Below, one piece after another: positions 7,635-16,821 of a stretch of DNA of 64,000 nt. Source of the stretch: Oleispira sp036960605 (lineage in GTDB: Bacteria > Pseudomonadota > Gammaproteobacteria > Pseudomonadales > Oceanobacteraceae); NCBI GenBank assembly GCA_036960605.1, contig JBALXI010000002.1, forward strand, positions 62,001 to 126,000, in the 5' to 3' direction. Numbering within the stretch: the stretch's first letter is position 1; every line of letters begins with the position of its first letter. Made by a program: the position numbers and the translations under genes. The notes under the pieces were generated by a model that searched no databases, was not told the DNA's origin, and was given only the letters and a program-made list of their open reading frames with translations.

Positions 7635-9068
7635 CTAGTAAGCCAGCTCAGGGTCAATAACCGTACCACGCAAACTATTACGCAAGCATTCATCAACTGA
7701 AACCTTAACGAACTTGTTAATCAGACCAAGGTCGTCAGACATGAAGTTCACTACACGGTTATTTTCAGTACGGCCTTGTAGTTGCCCTTCGTGCTTCTTC
7801 GCTTTGCCTGTTACCAAGATCGTTTCAATGTTGCCAACCATCTTGCGTGCGATGTCTTGCGCCTGCTGGTTAATACGGTCTTGAAGGATGTGCAGACGCT
7901 GCTTCTTCACGCTTTCAGGGGTCTCGTCTGCAAGATCTGAAGCCGGTGTGCCTGGACGGGCGCTGTAGATGAAGCTGAAAGACATATCGAAGCCAATTTC
8001 AGCAATCAGATCCATCGTATCTTGGAAGTCTTGATCAGTTTCACCGGGGAAGCCGATGATGAAATCAGACGACATGCACAAGTCAGGGCGAATCTGCAGA
8101 ATACGCTTAATTTTAGCGATGTATTCGTCGCGACCGTGGCCACGCTTCATTGCGCTAAGGATCTTGTCAGAACCACTTTGTACCGGCAGGTGTAAGTGAC
8201 TCACCAATTCAGGCACTTCAGCGTAGACGTCGATTAAGCTGTCGCTGAACTCCATTGGGTGTGACGTGGTGAAGCGAATACGATCGATGCCATCGATATC
8301 GGCAACACGGGTGATCAATTCAGCTAGATCAGCGTAGTCTTCGGCGTCACCGGTATTATTGATGTCGTTGCCTTGGGCATCAGAGATAATCACACCTAGA
8401 CCATTGGTATTGGCTGCAGCGGCTGCAACAGCACCAGTGAAAACACCACCACGGTAAGCGTTTACGTTTTGGCCCAGTAGATTGACTTCACGCACACCTT
8501 GAGCGGCGATGTCTTCTACTTCTTTCAAAACGCTGTGTAGCGGGCGGCTAACTTCTTCGCCACGGGTATACGGTACGACGCAGAAAGAGCAATATTTTGA
8601 GCAACCTTCCATGATGGAAACAAAAGCGCTGGCGCCTTCTACCTTGGGGGCTGGCAGGTGGTCGAATTTTTCGATCTCAGGGAAAGAAATATCAACGACC
8701 TTTTCTTTATTTGCTGACTTATCAACCATTCCAGGTAAACGGTGCAAAGTCTGAGGGCCAAAAACCATATCGACCACGGGTGCACGATGCATGATCGCTT
8801 TGCCTTCTTGGCTCGCTACACAACCGCCAACACCGATGATTAAATCAGGGTTCTTCTCTTTCAGGTGCTTCCAGCGACCAAGCTGGTGGAATACCTTTTC
8901 TTGCGCTTTTTCACGGATAGAGCAGGTATTAAGCAGGATAACGTCTGCTTCTGACTCTTTATCGGTGATTTCCATTTCATGGCTTTCACCCAGCATATCC
9001 GCCATACGAGACGAATCGTATTCGTTCATCTGACAACCGTGGGTTTTTATAAACAGCTTTTTAGCCAT
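7635..9068 (-). CDS. miaB: tRNA-2-methylthio-N6-dimethylallyladenosine synthase MiaB
   Basis: A 477-residue radical-SAM methylthiotransferase that modifies A37 of tRNAs reading UNN codons. The N-terminal UPF0004 domain starts KLFIKTHGCQMNEYDSSRM and uses three cysteines for its auxiliary 4Fe-4S cluster. The radical-SAM motif is CSKYCSFC near residue 155, and a TRAM domain closes the C-terminus. Between NAYRGG and DYADLAELI (about residues 205-245) there is an Ala/Asn/Gly-rich insertion of roughly 25 residues that other MiaB proteins generally lack. It heads the miaB-phoH-ybeY series but is split from phoH by repeat elements. A short CTTTTT pyrimidine repeat follows its 3' end (about 7599-7621). 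Confidence 0.97.
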   Translation of the reverse strand: MAKKLFIKTHGCQMNEYDSSRMADMLGESHEMEITDKESEADVILLNTCSIREKAQEKVFHQLGRWKHLKEKNPDLIIGVGGCVASQEGKAIMHRAPVVDMVFGPQTLHRLPGMVDKSANKEKVVDISFPEIEKFDHLPAPKVEGASAFVSIMEGCSKYCSFCVVPYTRGEEVSRPLHSVLKEVEDIAAQGVREVNLLGQNVNAYRGGVFTGAVAAAAANTNGLGVIISDAQGNDINNTGDAEDYADLAELITRVADIDGIDRIRFTTSHPMEFSDSLIDVYAEVPELVSHLHLPVQSGSDKILSAMKRGHGRDEYIAKIKRILQIRPDLCMSSDFIIGFPGETDQDFQDTMDLIAEIGFDMSFSFIYSARPGTPASDLADETPESVKKQRLHILQDRINQQAQDIARKMVGNIETILVTGKAKKHEGQLQGRTENNRVVNFMSDDLGLINKFVKVSVDECLRNSLRGTVIDPELAY

Positions 9069-9230
9069 GATTCAGCGACCTTGTTTTAATCGGGGGTATA
9101 CGTATTCAAAGATACAATTGCGCGGCATTATACTGCTCAATGGCTGAACAATCTAATCTTGTCTTTGTGCTAGGTTTTCTGGCGGAGTAAGTATGGTAAA
9201 ATACCTTTTTTCCTTAAGAGTTTGAGCCTA

Positions 9231-9632
9231 ATGGCCGAAAAACCAACTGCTGAGCCTATCTATCGCGTTATCTTTAATAGCCAAGGCGACGTCTATGACT
9301 TGTATACCCGCTATATCTATCAAAGTGAGATGTATGGTTTTGTTGAAGTCGAAGAGCTGCTATTTGATGAGAATCAAATCGCTGATGCTGAAGACCAAGT
9401 AGAAGCCAAGGCGAATTTTGAAAAGTTGAAATTGGAATTCACTGGCGTGAAGCGCAGCTTTATTCCGTTGCCTTCAATTATTCGTATTGATGAAATGGAA
9501 AAGCCGGGTGTCGTGAAAGCAACTCAACTGACCGATGATCCAACGGGGAACGTTCGTCATTTTCCGAGTACGGGCTTTAAGCGTCCATCCGCAGAACCTG
9601 TTGAACCGACGGAACCGTCTTCTGACGACTAG
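9231..9632 (+). CDS. DUF1820-family protein
   Basis: A 133-residue conserved protein of unknown function. YRVIFNSQGDVYDLYTRYI followed by MYGFVEVEELLFDE and GVKRSFIPLPSIIRIDEMEK matches the DUF1820 pattern known from pseudomonads and relatives. The C-terminus is acidic and proline-rich. The frame also has a TTG at 9222, but the ATG at 9231 has TAAGAG at a good distance and matches the family start better. It is divergent from miaB. There is no signal peptide or membrane segment, so it is presumably cytoplasmic. No function can be assigned. Confidence 0.85.
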   Translation: MAEKPTAEPIYRVIFNSQGDVYDLYTRYIYQSEMYGFVEVEELLFDENQIADAEDQVEAKANFEKLKLEFTGVKRSFIPLPSIIRIDEMEKPGVVKATQLTDDPTGNVRHFPSTGFKRPSAEPVEPTEPSSDD

Positions 9633-9668
9633 ACCGCTTAACCTAGCATTCTTTCTAGCCACTCTTGT

Positions 9669-10679
9669 CTAGCAAGACTTGGCTAGAGTGATCGATGGCA
9701 GCTCGTTAAAGAGCTGCTTATAATCTTGAGTAAACTGGCTTAAATGCCAAAATCCCCATTTCGCCGCAATATCGGCAATCGACTTTTGTTCGCTTGTCAG
9801 TAATTCTCTGCGCGCACCATTCAAACGGCTTAAACGTAAATAGCGCAGTGGACTAATCCCTAAAATGGTTTCAAAGCTGTATTGCAGTGTACGTCGGCTG
9901 ACGTGGCACAGCGTGCATAAGTCATTAATGGTAACTGCACTGTCTTGATGTTCGCGTAGAAAATCTTTCACTTGTTCGACGATTTGTTGGCGACGTAAAA
10001 AACTGACGGCTTCACTTTTTACTGGCTGAGAATTTTCTAGGCTTTCTAATAGCGCCATCATAATAACATCGTGCTGAAGTTTGGCGGGTCGTTGCTGTCT
10101 ATTATTAATCGGGTTATCGGTGAGTAAGTTATTTAATACAAAGCGCAGTGCGGTGATTGTTTTTTCCGGTAGCGTGAGGCGACCTTGTTGATTTAGCAGT
10201 ATCCAATCGATCGAAATATTCTGGCTTTCTGCCATCGCACGTATTTTTTCTTGTTCGACTACCAATCCATAAATATCGAAATTATGCGGTGTGATTAATT
10301 CAAATTGATGATTGCCAGGGCGGCACATGATGTTGTTTTTTTCGATGTTCAGACCATTTATTTTACTGCTTTTATTTTCATCGATAGGAATACCCAACCA
10401 TAAAGATTGGTCCCAGGTATTGCAGGTTTGGCGTAAGGCTTGGCTAGTATGTTCTTGGAATAACTGCAGACCCTCAAATTGAACTTCTACTAACTGGCCA
10501 TAAAAATTGCCTGCACTTACCTGATCATACTGCTGCTGCCAGTTGGTTAAATTATGCGCGTGCTGATCGGCATCGGTCGCTTCTACTTGTATACGCCCGC
10601 TTTGCATTACTTCAGGCTGAAAGAAGTTATCGCCCTTATTCGGTGCGCTTGCTGAGTCTTGTGGTTGCATAATGAGCAT
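9669..10679 (-). CDS. AraC-family regulator, EutR-like
   Basis: A 336-residue regulator with a C-terminal AraC double helix-turn-helix: TINDLCTLCHVSRRTLQYSFETILG near residue 250 and then ADIAAKWGFWHLSQFTQDYK near 305. The N-terminal 200 residues form a sensing domain like that of EutR-type activators. It is divergent from eutB with 179 bp between them, where a CGATAAC/GTTATCG inverted repeat lies. By position and domain layout it most likely activates eutBC-permease in response to ethanolamine plus cobalamin, as known for EutR. It is convergent with the DUF1820 gene. Confidence 0.8.
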   Translation of the reverse strand: MLIMQPQDSASAPNKGDNFFQPEVMQSGRIQVEATDADQHAHNLTNWQQQYDQVSAGNFYGQLVEVQFEGLQLFQEHTSQALRQTCNTWDQSLWLGIPIDENKSSKINGLNIEKNNIMCRPGNHQFELITPHNFDIYGLVVEQEKIRAMAESQNISIDWILLNQQGRLTLPEKTITALRFVLNNLLTDNPINNRQQRPAKLQHDVIMMALLESLENSQPVKSEAVSFLRRQQIVEQVKDFLREHQDSAVTINDLCTLCHVSRRTLQYSFETILGISPLRYLRLSRLNGARRELLTSEQKSIADIAAKWGFWHLSQFTQDYKQLFNELPSITLAKSC

Positions 10680-10747
10680 TTTTTATCGTTCCTATTCGAT
10701 TACTGCATTAAATCCCATTTAAAACAGCACAAAACTTTGCCAAAACT

Positions 10748-10778
10748 CGATAACGGTAAAATATCCCAATTGTTATCG
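10748..10778. promoter_or_regulatory. Candidate operator between eutR-like gene and eutB
   Basis: CGATAAC (10748-10754) and GTTATCG (10772-10778) form a perfect 7-bp inverted repeat with a 17-nt spacer, midway between the divergent AraC-type regulator and eutB. AraC proteins often bind direct rather than inverted repeats, so a global regulator is an alternative reader. Confidence 0.4.
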
Positions 10779-10858
10779 TATTACTAATATTTTAGACAGC
10801 AAGAAGTATTCCTTTTGCTGTTCTTCCTTTGTGGTAATCGTTTGTTGGAGAAAGTTGA

Positions 10859-12271
10859 GTGCATAGGCAGCCTGCAATTTATAAATATGTTTTGGGTCAG
10901 CGTACTTTTGAATTTAAAGACTTAAAAGATTTAATGGCTAAAGCGACGCCTGCCCGTTCTGGAGATCGCTTGGCTGGGGTTGCTGCAGAAAATTCTGAGC
11001 AGCGTGCGGTTGCTCAAATGTTATTAGCTGAATTGCCGCTGAAAACGTTCTTAAAAGATTTATTAATTCCTTATGAAACGGATGAGGTAACACGGCTGAT
11101 CGTTGATGATCATGACCTTGTGGCATTTTCAATAATTTCACATCTAACGGTCGGCGATTTTCGCAATTGGTTATTGAGTGACTTAGCGACCCCCGAAGTT
11201 CTTGCCCAAGTAAGACCTGGTATTACGCCAGAGATGGCGGCGGCGGTGAGTAAAATTATGCGCAATCAAGATCTTATTCTTGTTGCCAAAAAATGCCATG
11301 TAATAACGGCTTTCAGAAATACTATTGGTTTACCGGGGCATTTATCGACGCGCTTACAACCTAACCATCCGACCGATGATGTCACGGGTATTGCTGCCAG
11401 CTTATTAGATGGTTTGTTATACGGCAGTGGTGATGCGGTATTGGGAATTAACCCCGCTACCGACAACGTTGCGCAGGCGATTAAACTGATGCAGTTGATG
11501 GATGAGGTGATTCAGAAATATCAAATTCCAACACAGTCGTGTGTCTTAACCCACGTTACCAATACGTTAGAAGCAATCGAACAAGGCGCGCCGGTTGATT
11601 TAGTTTTTCAATCGATTGGTGGCACCGAAGCGACCAATTCAAGTTTTGGTTTTGACCTCGCAATATTAGCCGAAGCGGAGCAAGCGGCGTTATCGCTTAA
11701 CCGTGGCACGGTGGGCAATAACGTGATGTATTTTGAAACCGGACAAGGCAGTGCGTTATCGGCCAATGCTCATCATGGTTTAGATTTACAAACCTGTGAA
11801 ACGCGCGCGTATGCCGTGGCAAGAAAATTTAATCCGTTATTGGTGAATACCGTGGTCGGTTTTATTGGCCCTGAATATTTATTTGATGGTAAAGAAATTA
11901 TTCGCGCAGGCTTAGAAGATCATTTTTGTGGCAAGTTATTAGGCCTGCCGATGGGCTGTGATGTTTGTTATACCAACCACGCCGATGCTGATCAAAATGA
12001 TATGGATAATTTATTAACCTTGTTAGGGGTCGCGGGTTGTACCTTTATTATGGGCATTCCAGGTTCAGACGACATCATGCTGAACTATCAAACGACGTCT
12101 TTTCACGATGCGCTCTACGCGCGTAAAGTTTTAGGGTTAGACCCTGCTCCAGAATTTAAGCACTGGTTAGATAAAATGAACATCTTCGATGATGTGCATA
12201 ATTTTGTTTTAAACGATTCTTTACCTGCGGCTTTTTCGGCCTCCCTTAATACTATTTTGGAGCAATCGTAA
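10859..12271 (+). CDS. eutB: Ethanolamine ammonia-lyase large subunit EutB
   Basis: A 470-residue catalytic subunit that converts ethanolamine to acetaldehyde and ammonia using adenosylcobalamin. It is full length (the family is near 455). Conserved blocks include RSGDRLAGVAAENSEQR near residue 33, FETGQGSALSANAHHG near 300, MGCDVCYTNHADADQND near 362 and DDIMLNYQTTSFHD near 402. Translation starts at a GTG preceded by GGAGA. Its stop overlaps the eutC start (TAATG), indicating translational coupling. No microcompartment shell genes accompany it. Confidence 0.97.
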   Translation: MHRQPAIYKYVLGQRTFEFKDLKDLMAKATPARSGDRLAGVAAENSEQRAVAQMLLAELPLKTFLKDLLIPYETDEVTRLIVDDHDLVAFSIISHLTVGDFRNWLLSDLATPEVLAQVRPGITPEMAAAVSKIMRNQDLILVAKKCHVITAFRNTIGLPGHLSTRLQPNHPTDDVTGIAASLLDGLLYGSGDAVLGINPATDNVAQAIKLMQLMDEVIQKYQIPTQSCVLTHVTNTLEAIEQGAPVDLVFQSIGGTEATNSSFGFDLAILAEAEQAALSLNRGTVGNNVMYFETGQGSALSANAHHGLDLQTCETRAYAVARKFNPLLVNTVVGFIGPEYLFDGKEIIRAGLEDHFCGKLLGLPMGCDVCYTNHADADQNDMDNLLTLLGVAGCTFIMGIPGSDDIMLNYQTTSFHDALYARKVLGLDPAPEFKHWLDKMNIFDDVHNFVLNDSLPAAFSASLNTILEQS

Positions 12272-13215
12272 TGAGCGAGTTATTGCTTGAACCTGCTGAT
12301 GACATTATGGAAGAAATTGAGGAGAAAATTGAGAAGGAAATTGAGGAGGCAATCAGTACTAAGGGCGAGCATACCGTTGATAACTCTTGGCATGTATTGC
12401 GACAATATACTGCAGCGCGTATTGGTTTAGGACGCGCCGGTATTAGTGTACCGACTAAGCATTTGTTAGATTTTCAGTTGGCTCACGCACAGGCACAAGA
12501 TGCGGTGCATTTACCGTTAGATAGTGAGCAGTTGGTTACTGATATTGAAACTCAGCGCGAATCTTCTAATGCGATACCCATGCAGACTTTAATTGTTCAT
12601 AGCCAGGTAAATGATCGCTCTCACTATTTGCAACGACCTGATTTAGGCCGTCGCTTAAGTACTGATTCGGCAAAACTTTTAAAACAATCTACCGCCCCTA
12701 GTGATGACCCTTATGACCTAGCCATTGTCATTGTGGACGGCTTGTCTTCTTTCGCCATTCAAAAAAATGCGGCGCCATTATTGCAAATATTAACTCAGCG
12801 CTTAGCGCAGCAATCTTTATTAAAAGACAAAGAGGGTATTTTTCGGTTGGCTCCGATTGTGATTGTGCAGCAAGGCCGGGTAGCGATAGGTGATGAAGTG
12901 GGCGAGTTATTAAATGCTAAATCGGTATTGGTCTTTATTGGTGAGCGTCCAGGATTAAGTTCACCGGATAGCTTAGGTTTGTATTTAACGTGGGCCCCGA
13001 AGGTTGGGCTCACTGATGAGTCGCGCAACTGTATTTCAAATGTGCGTCCGCAAGGTTTAGTTTATCAAGAGGCGGTGAATAAAGTTTTTTATTTGCTCAG
13101 TGAAGCGCATCAGCGAAAGTTAACCGGTATTAATTTAAAAGAACGTTCGCAAGATGATAATTCGTTATTACCAGGCGGAGATATTCAGAGTGATAAAAAC
13201 TTTCTTCTTTCTTAG
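12271..13215 (+). CDS. eutC: Ethanolamine ammonia-lyase small subunit EutC
   Basis: A 314-residue small subunit that helps bind adenosylcobalamin in the EutBC complex. The conserved segments are RQYTAARIGLGRAGISVPTKHLLDFQLAHAQAQDAVH near residue 43-80, DLAIVIVDGLSSFAIQ near 148, and RPGLSSPDSLGLYLTW near 227. The first 30 residues hold an acidic Glu/Ile/Lys-rich run (EEIEEKIEKEIEEAI) that extends the protein relative to the roughly 295-residue enterobacterial form and may be a coiled extension. It overlaps eutB by one base and is followed 73 bp later by the permease. Confidence 0.95.
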   Translation: MSELLLEPADDIMEEIEEKIEKEIEEAISTKGEHTVDNSWHVLRQYTAARIGLGRAGISVPTKHLLDFQLAHAQAQDAVHLPLDSEQLVTDIETQRESSNAIPMQTLIVHSQVNDRSHYLQRPDLGRRLSTDSAKLLKQSTAPSDDPYDLAIVIVDGLSSFAIQKNAAPLLQILTQRLAQQSLLKDKEGIFRLAPIVIVQQGRVAIGDEVGELLNAKSVLVFIGERPGLSSPDSLGLYLTWAPKVGLTDESRNCISNVRPQGLVYQEAVNKVFYLLSEAHQRKLTGINLKERSQDDNSLLPGGDIQSDKNFLLS

Positions 13216-13288
13216 CTTAAATTTCAAGAAAAAGTAGACGTAACTAAAAGAAAAAATCAAAATTTTAAAACTAAAGTAAGGTGGTTGT

Positions 13289-14731
13289 ATGAGCGAAAAT
13301 ACAGTAAATAAAGATTATCTGGCTAAGCGCCAGTTAAAAAAAGGCAGTGCAGGCTGGCTTTTATTAACGGGTTTAGGTATCTCTTATGTGATCTCCGGTG
13401 ACTTTGCCGGTTGGAACTTCGGTATTGCCGAAGCCGGCTGGGGTGGTTTTGCCATTGCAGCGTGTTTAATGGCGGTGATGTACCTTGCTTTGGTTTTATC
13501 GTTAGCAGAAATGTCTTCGGCAATTCCAGCAGCAGGCGGCGGTTATAGTTTTGCTCGCCAAGTCATGGGACCTGCAGGTGGCTATTTAACCGGTTTGGCG
13601 ATTCTTATTGAATATGTTTTAGCTCCGGCGGCGATTGTTATCTTTATTGGTTCGGCGGTTGAAGCGTTAATCGGTATTGATGGCCCTTGGGTTTATGCCG
13701 CTTTTTATGTCGCCTTTATCGCGATGCATTTAGTCGGTGCGGGTGAAGCATTAAAAGTAATGATGGTTATTACCGGTCTTGCAGTTTTTGCCATTATTGC
13801 AACCGCCATTGCCTTATTAGCCGATTTTGATGCGTCGCTATTATTTGATATTCCGGTGACAGATGCGGTCGGTGCTTCTACCTTTATGCCGATGGGTTGG
13901 TATGGAGTTTGGGCAGCGTTGCCGTTTGCTATGTGGTTATTCTTAGCGGTTGAAGGCGTTCCTTTAGCGGCAGAAGAAGCAAAGAATCCTGAAAAAGCTG
14001 TTCCTAAAGGAATCATCGCTGCAATGTTGTTCTTATTGGTAACAGCTGTACTGGTGGTTGTTTTAGTGGCCGGTACCGGTGGTGCTGCTGCAATGGGTGC
14101 CAGTGCTGTGCCTTTGGTTGATGCGTTGAATGCTACAGGTAATAACAACTTAGCGATCATCGTTAATGTCTTGGGTCTTGCTGGTTTAGTCGCGTCGTTC
14201 TTCTCGATTATTTATGGTTATAGCCGTTTAGTATTTGCTTTATCTCGCGGTGGTTATTTACCGAAGTTCTTATCATTAACCAGTGATCGTAAAGCACCGA
14301 CTTGGGCCTTAGTCGTTCCTGGTGTTTTAGGTTTCCTTGCATCATTAAGCGGAGAGGGTGATTTGATGTTAGCGATGGCGGTTGTCGGTGCTACCATTTC
14401 TTATGCCCTGATGTCGTTGAGCCACATATTATTGCGTATTAAAGAACCTGATATGCCACGTCCGTATAAAACGCCAGGTGGCATCGTGACATCTTCAACG
14501 GCATTAGTTTTATCGTTAGTCGCATTAACAGGGGTTTATGCATTTGATCCGCGTGCTTTTGGCTTCACCATTGCGTTGTATGCACTGGGCGCTTGCTACT
14601 ACTTTTTCTACAGTAAGAACCACTTGGTTGCTAAAACTGCGGAAGAAGAATTTGCTTTATTAGCCGCTGCTGAATTGGATTTGCAGCAGGATGATGAAGA
14701 AGAGCAGAAGCCAGCAGCACAGCTTGCTTAG
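13289..14731 (+). CDS. eat: Ethanolamine permease (APC superfamily, Eat-type)
   Basis: A 480-residue amino acid-polyamine-organocation permease with about 12 hydrophobic segments. GWLLLTGLGISYVISGDFAGWNFG at the N-terminus and EMSSAIPAAGGGYSFARQVMGP near residue 75 are the first-helix and G-rich loop signatures. LAVEGVPLAAEEAKNPEKAVP near 228 is the conserved APC loop. Placement directly behind eutBC supports ethanolamine as the substrate, as in the Pseudomonas Eat/EutP permease. The charged C-terminal tail is cytoplasmic. Start has AAGGTGG upstream. The gene ends convergently against an AraC-family regulator. Confidence 0.9.
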   Translation: MSENTVNKDYLAKRQLKKGSAGWLLLTGLGISYVISGDFAGWNFGIAEAGWGGFAIAACLMAVMYLALVLSLAEMSSAIPAAGGGYSFARQVMGPAGGYLTGLAILIEYVLAPAAIVIFIGSAVEALIGIDGPWVYAAFYVAFIAMHLVGAGEALKVMMVITGLAVFAIIATAIALLADFDASLLFDIPVTDAVGASTFMPMGWYGVWAALPFAMWLFLAVEGVPLAAEEAKNPEKAVPKGIIAAMLFLLVTAVLVVVLVAGTGGAAAMGASAVPLVDALNATGNNNLAIIVNVLGLAGLVASFFSIIYGYSRLVFALSRGGYLPKFLSLTSDRKAPTWALVVPGVLGFLASLSGEGDLMLAMAVVGATISYALMSLSHILLRIKEPDMPRPYKTPGGIVTSSTALVLSLVALTGVYAFDPRAFGFTIALYALGACYYFFYSKNHLVAKTAEEEFALLAAAELDLQQDDEEEQKPAAQLA

Positions 14732-14755
14732 ATAGAGGTGCTTGGTTATAGATCG

Positions 14756-15826
14756 TTAAACAGGACTTATCGCGTGCATTAATAAGTCCTGCTTCAAGTT
14801 GTTGGGGGTGCGACCACTCCAACGCTTGAAGGCTCTGCGGTAATTAGGCATATCATTAAAATTTAAATAGCGGGCTACTTGCGAATTATTAAAGCCATTA
14901 CATTGATAGAGATACAGCGCCGTGGATAATCGTGCTTGATCTTGCAATAGTTGAAAGCGGCTATTGTGTTTTTTCAACTTACGCTTAAACGTAGCACTGC
15001 TCATATTAAAGTTTGTTGCGACATCATCTATGGTTAACGATTGACGAATGTTAGCCTGAATATAATCAAAAACCTGTTCAATAAAGCTAACCGCACCAGT
15101 GGAAGTTTGTTGGCACTGGCGTAACGCGATATTGTAGGCGGTGCTCGTTTCATGTTGCCAATTCTGATGCAAATAGGCCTTATCTATAGCCATTACATCG
15201 ATCCCTAGATCAAAATATAACTGCTCACCTAAGTTAACCTGATATTGCTCTTGATATTTAGGCTTAATATGGCTGAAGCCAAAATGCCAGGGCAGCTTCT
15301 GCTTAGAACGTATACGACACAATGCAGCAAACCCTGTCATCCAAGATTCGATCACAAATTTTCTTTCTTCTCCCAAACCAATAGCATCGCGCCATTGAAT
15401 ATAACAATAGCGGCTATCTTGAGTAATGATGGGCGTAATCAGCGGAGAGAGTCTTAATCGATGCTCGCTGAGTACTTGCAAAGTTTGATAAAGATTTTGG
15501 CAATTACCTAATAATTGGCTGAAGCTATCATAGTGCCCAGGCCAAAGAGTATGTCCCCAGCGAAAACTTAAATCATTGTATTTGTACAAATGTTGAGCGT
15601 TTTTAATTAAGCGTAGGAATTGTTGCCCACTGATGTGTTTTTCACCACTAACGATGTCTTCGTAAAATAATCCTGTGCCTGATAATAACTTATGACTATT
15701 ACTGTTATGAATTTTTATATTATCACTGCTTCGCCCCAATACGAGGTCGATTAATAGTGCAGCATGATGATGAGCAGAATACATTGCTTGATCATTTTCA
15801 TAAGGTAGAGCCGAGAGAGAAATCAT
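14756..15826 (-). CDS. AraC-family regulator with arabinose-binding-type N-terminal domain
   Basis: A 356-residue regulator of the OruR/ArgR-like AraC subgroup. The N-terminal 200 residues resemble PF12625 (GTGLFYEDIVSGEKHISGQQFLRLI, later FRWGHTLWPGHYDSFSQLLGN). The C-terminal helix-turn-helix pair is SLTIDDVATNFNMSSATFKRKLKKH and NSQVARYLNFNDMPNYRRAFKRWSGRTP. Members control amino acid catabolism, lipases or virulence genes. It is convergent with the ethanolamine permease and 38 bp after the GGDEF gene, which is transcribed in the same direction. The target genes are not evident; it could be a second regulator of ethanolamine or another catabolic set. Confidence 0.88.
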   Translation of the reverse strand: MISLSALPYENDQAMYSAHHHAALLIDLVLGRSSDNIKIHNSNSHKLLSGTGLFYEDIVSGEKHISGQQFLRLIKNAQHLYKYNDLSFRWGHTLWPGHYDSFSQLLGNCQNLYQTLQVLSEHRLRLSPLITPIITQDSRYCYIQWRDAIGLGEERKFVIESWMTGFAALCRIRSKQKLPWHFGFSHIKPKYQEQYQVNLGEQLYFDLGIDVMAIDKAYLHQNWQHETSTAYNIALRQCQQTSTGAVSFIEQVFDYIQANIRQSLTIDDVATNFNMSSATFKRKLKKHNSRFQLLQDQARLSTALYLYQCNGFNNSQVARYLNFNDMPNYRRAFKRWSGRTPNNLKQDLLMHAISPV

Positions 15827-15864
15827 AATAAACGACTCATGTTAAACCGCCCCTATTGAATGGC

Positions 15865-16821
15865 TCATGCTAGATCGCTGACATTAGCCAGGTGAATGGG
15901 CTTGTCTTTTAATAACGCAAGGTTTGCCCGTTCTAGAAGCTTCTCCGTAGATTCTAATGCAAGGCTGTCATTATTTTCTATTTGCCATTGCACGCAACCA
16001 ATACTTAGGCTTTGAAATTGGGAGTCTGATGATTGCGGAACTTTAAAGGCAAAATGTTTCACCGCTTGTTTTAGTTCTGCAGCGATTTGTCGACCTTGAG
16101 TTAATGAGGTATTCGGTAACATGATCGCGAAACGGTCACCAGCGTAGCGACAGATTAAATCCTGCTGACGTAGGTTTAATAAAATGAGCTCACACATCTC
16201 TAGCAATAAGCGGTCACCTTCTTGATGGCCAAATTGACGGTTGAAATATGAAAAATTGTTAATATCCAGTATTAAAAAAACGAGGGATTGATTTGGGCCA
16301 GAATTCTTATGAGAGCTCAGCTGTTGAGAAAGATATTCAAATTGTCCTGTTAAGGTCAGCTGGTCGAAGGCTCGATGTTCACGAAATATTAACTCACGTT
16401 TTCGTAATTGATAATTCAATACCAGTTGTTCTTGGTGCCAGTGGTATAAGCCATAGGTGAGTAAAAGAATACCTAAAGGCATGGCTATGGACTCCATTTG
16501 ATTCCATAGTAACGAGCTGGGTAGTTGAATGAACTCATCGAGAGTATCTTGCCAAAAGGCCAGAAACATAAAGCCTAGGCCTAGCGCTAATAAGTCGGTA
16601 ACTCGACCCAGTGGCCGGCTACCTAAAATAAATACCATCCAAATCAACAGTGCAATCGCACAGCCTCCTTCGCCAGCCACATCTAGCCAATCGATTACAT
16701 TCCAAGACTTAATCTCACCCAGAGATAGGCTCACAAAGATGGAGATAATGAGTAAGCTAACCATCAGCAATATTTTATTGAGATGTAATCTCAGCAGGCT
16801 GGACATAATTCTGACTCTCAT
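15865..16821 (-). CDS. Membrane GGDEF-domain protein with degenerate active site
   Basis: A 318-residue protein with four hydrophobic segments in residues 15-130 followed by a coiled linker and a GGDEF domain (about 150-318). FLILDINNFSYFNRQFGHQEGDRLL holds the metal-binding and substrate region. The signature loop is AGDRF at residues 227-231 instead of GGDEF, so the conserved acidic fourth residue is replaced by Arg. GGDEF domains lacking this acidic residue are generally inactive as cyclases and can act as GTP or c-di-GMP sensors. An alternative start at 16806 (MSSLLRLH) is possible. It probably shares a transcript with the AraC gene downstream. Confidence 0.85.
   Translation of the reverse strand: MRVRIMSSLLRLHLNKILLMVSLLIISIFVSLSLGEIKSWNVIDWLDVAGEGGCAIALLIWMVFILGSRPLGRVTDLLALGLGFMFLAFWQDTLDEFIQLPSSLLWNQMESIAMPLGILLLTYGLYHWHQEQLVLNYQLRKRELIFREHRAFDQLTLTGQFEYLSQQLSSHKNSGPNQSLVFLILDINNFSYFNRQFGHQEGDRLLLEMCELILLNLRQQDLICRYAGDRFAIMLPNTSLTQGRQIAAELKQAVKHFAFKVPQSSDSQFQSLSIGCVQWQIENNDSLALESTEKLLERANLALLKDKPIHLANVSDLA

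Noticed and set aside
7463..7660. 65-codon frame over the phoH-miaB gap
   Set aside because: It lies within the palindromic element and enters the miaB 3' end; the sequence is explained as repeat.
13705..14160. 151-codon reading frame opposite the ethanolamine permease
   Set aside because: Ala/Ile-rich antisense shadow of hydrophobic codons; no ribosome site and the permease is clearly coding.
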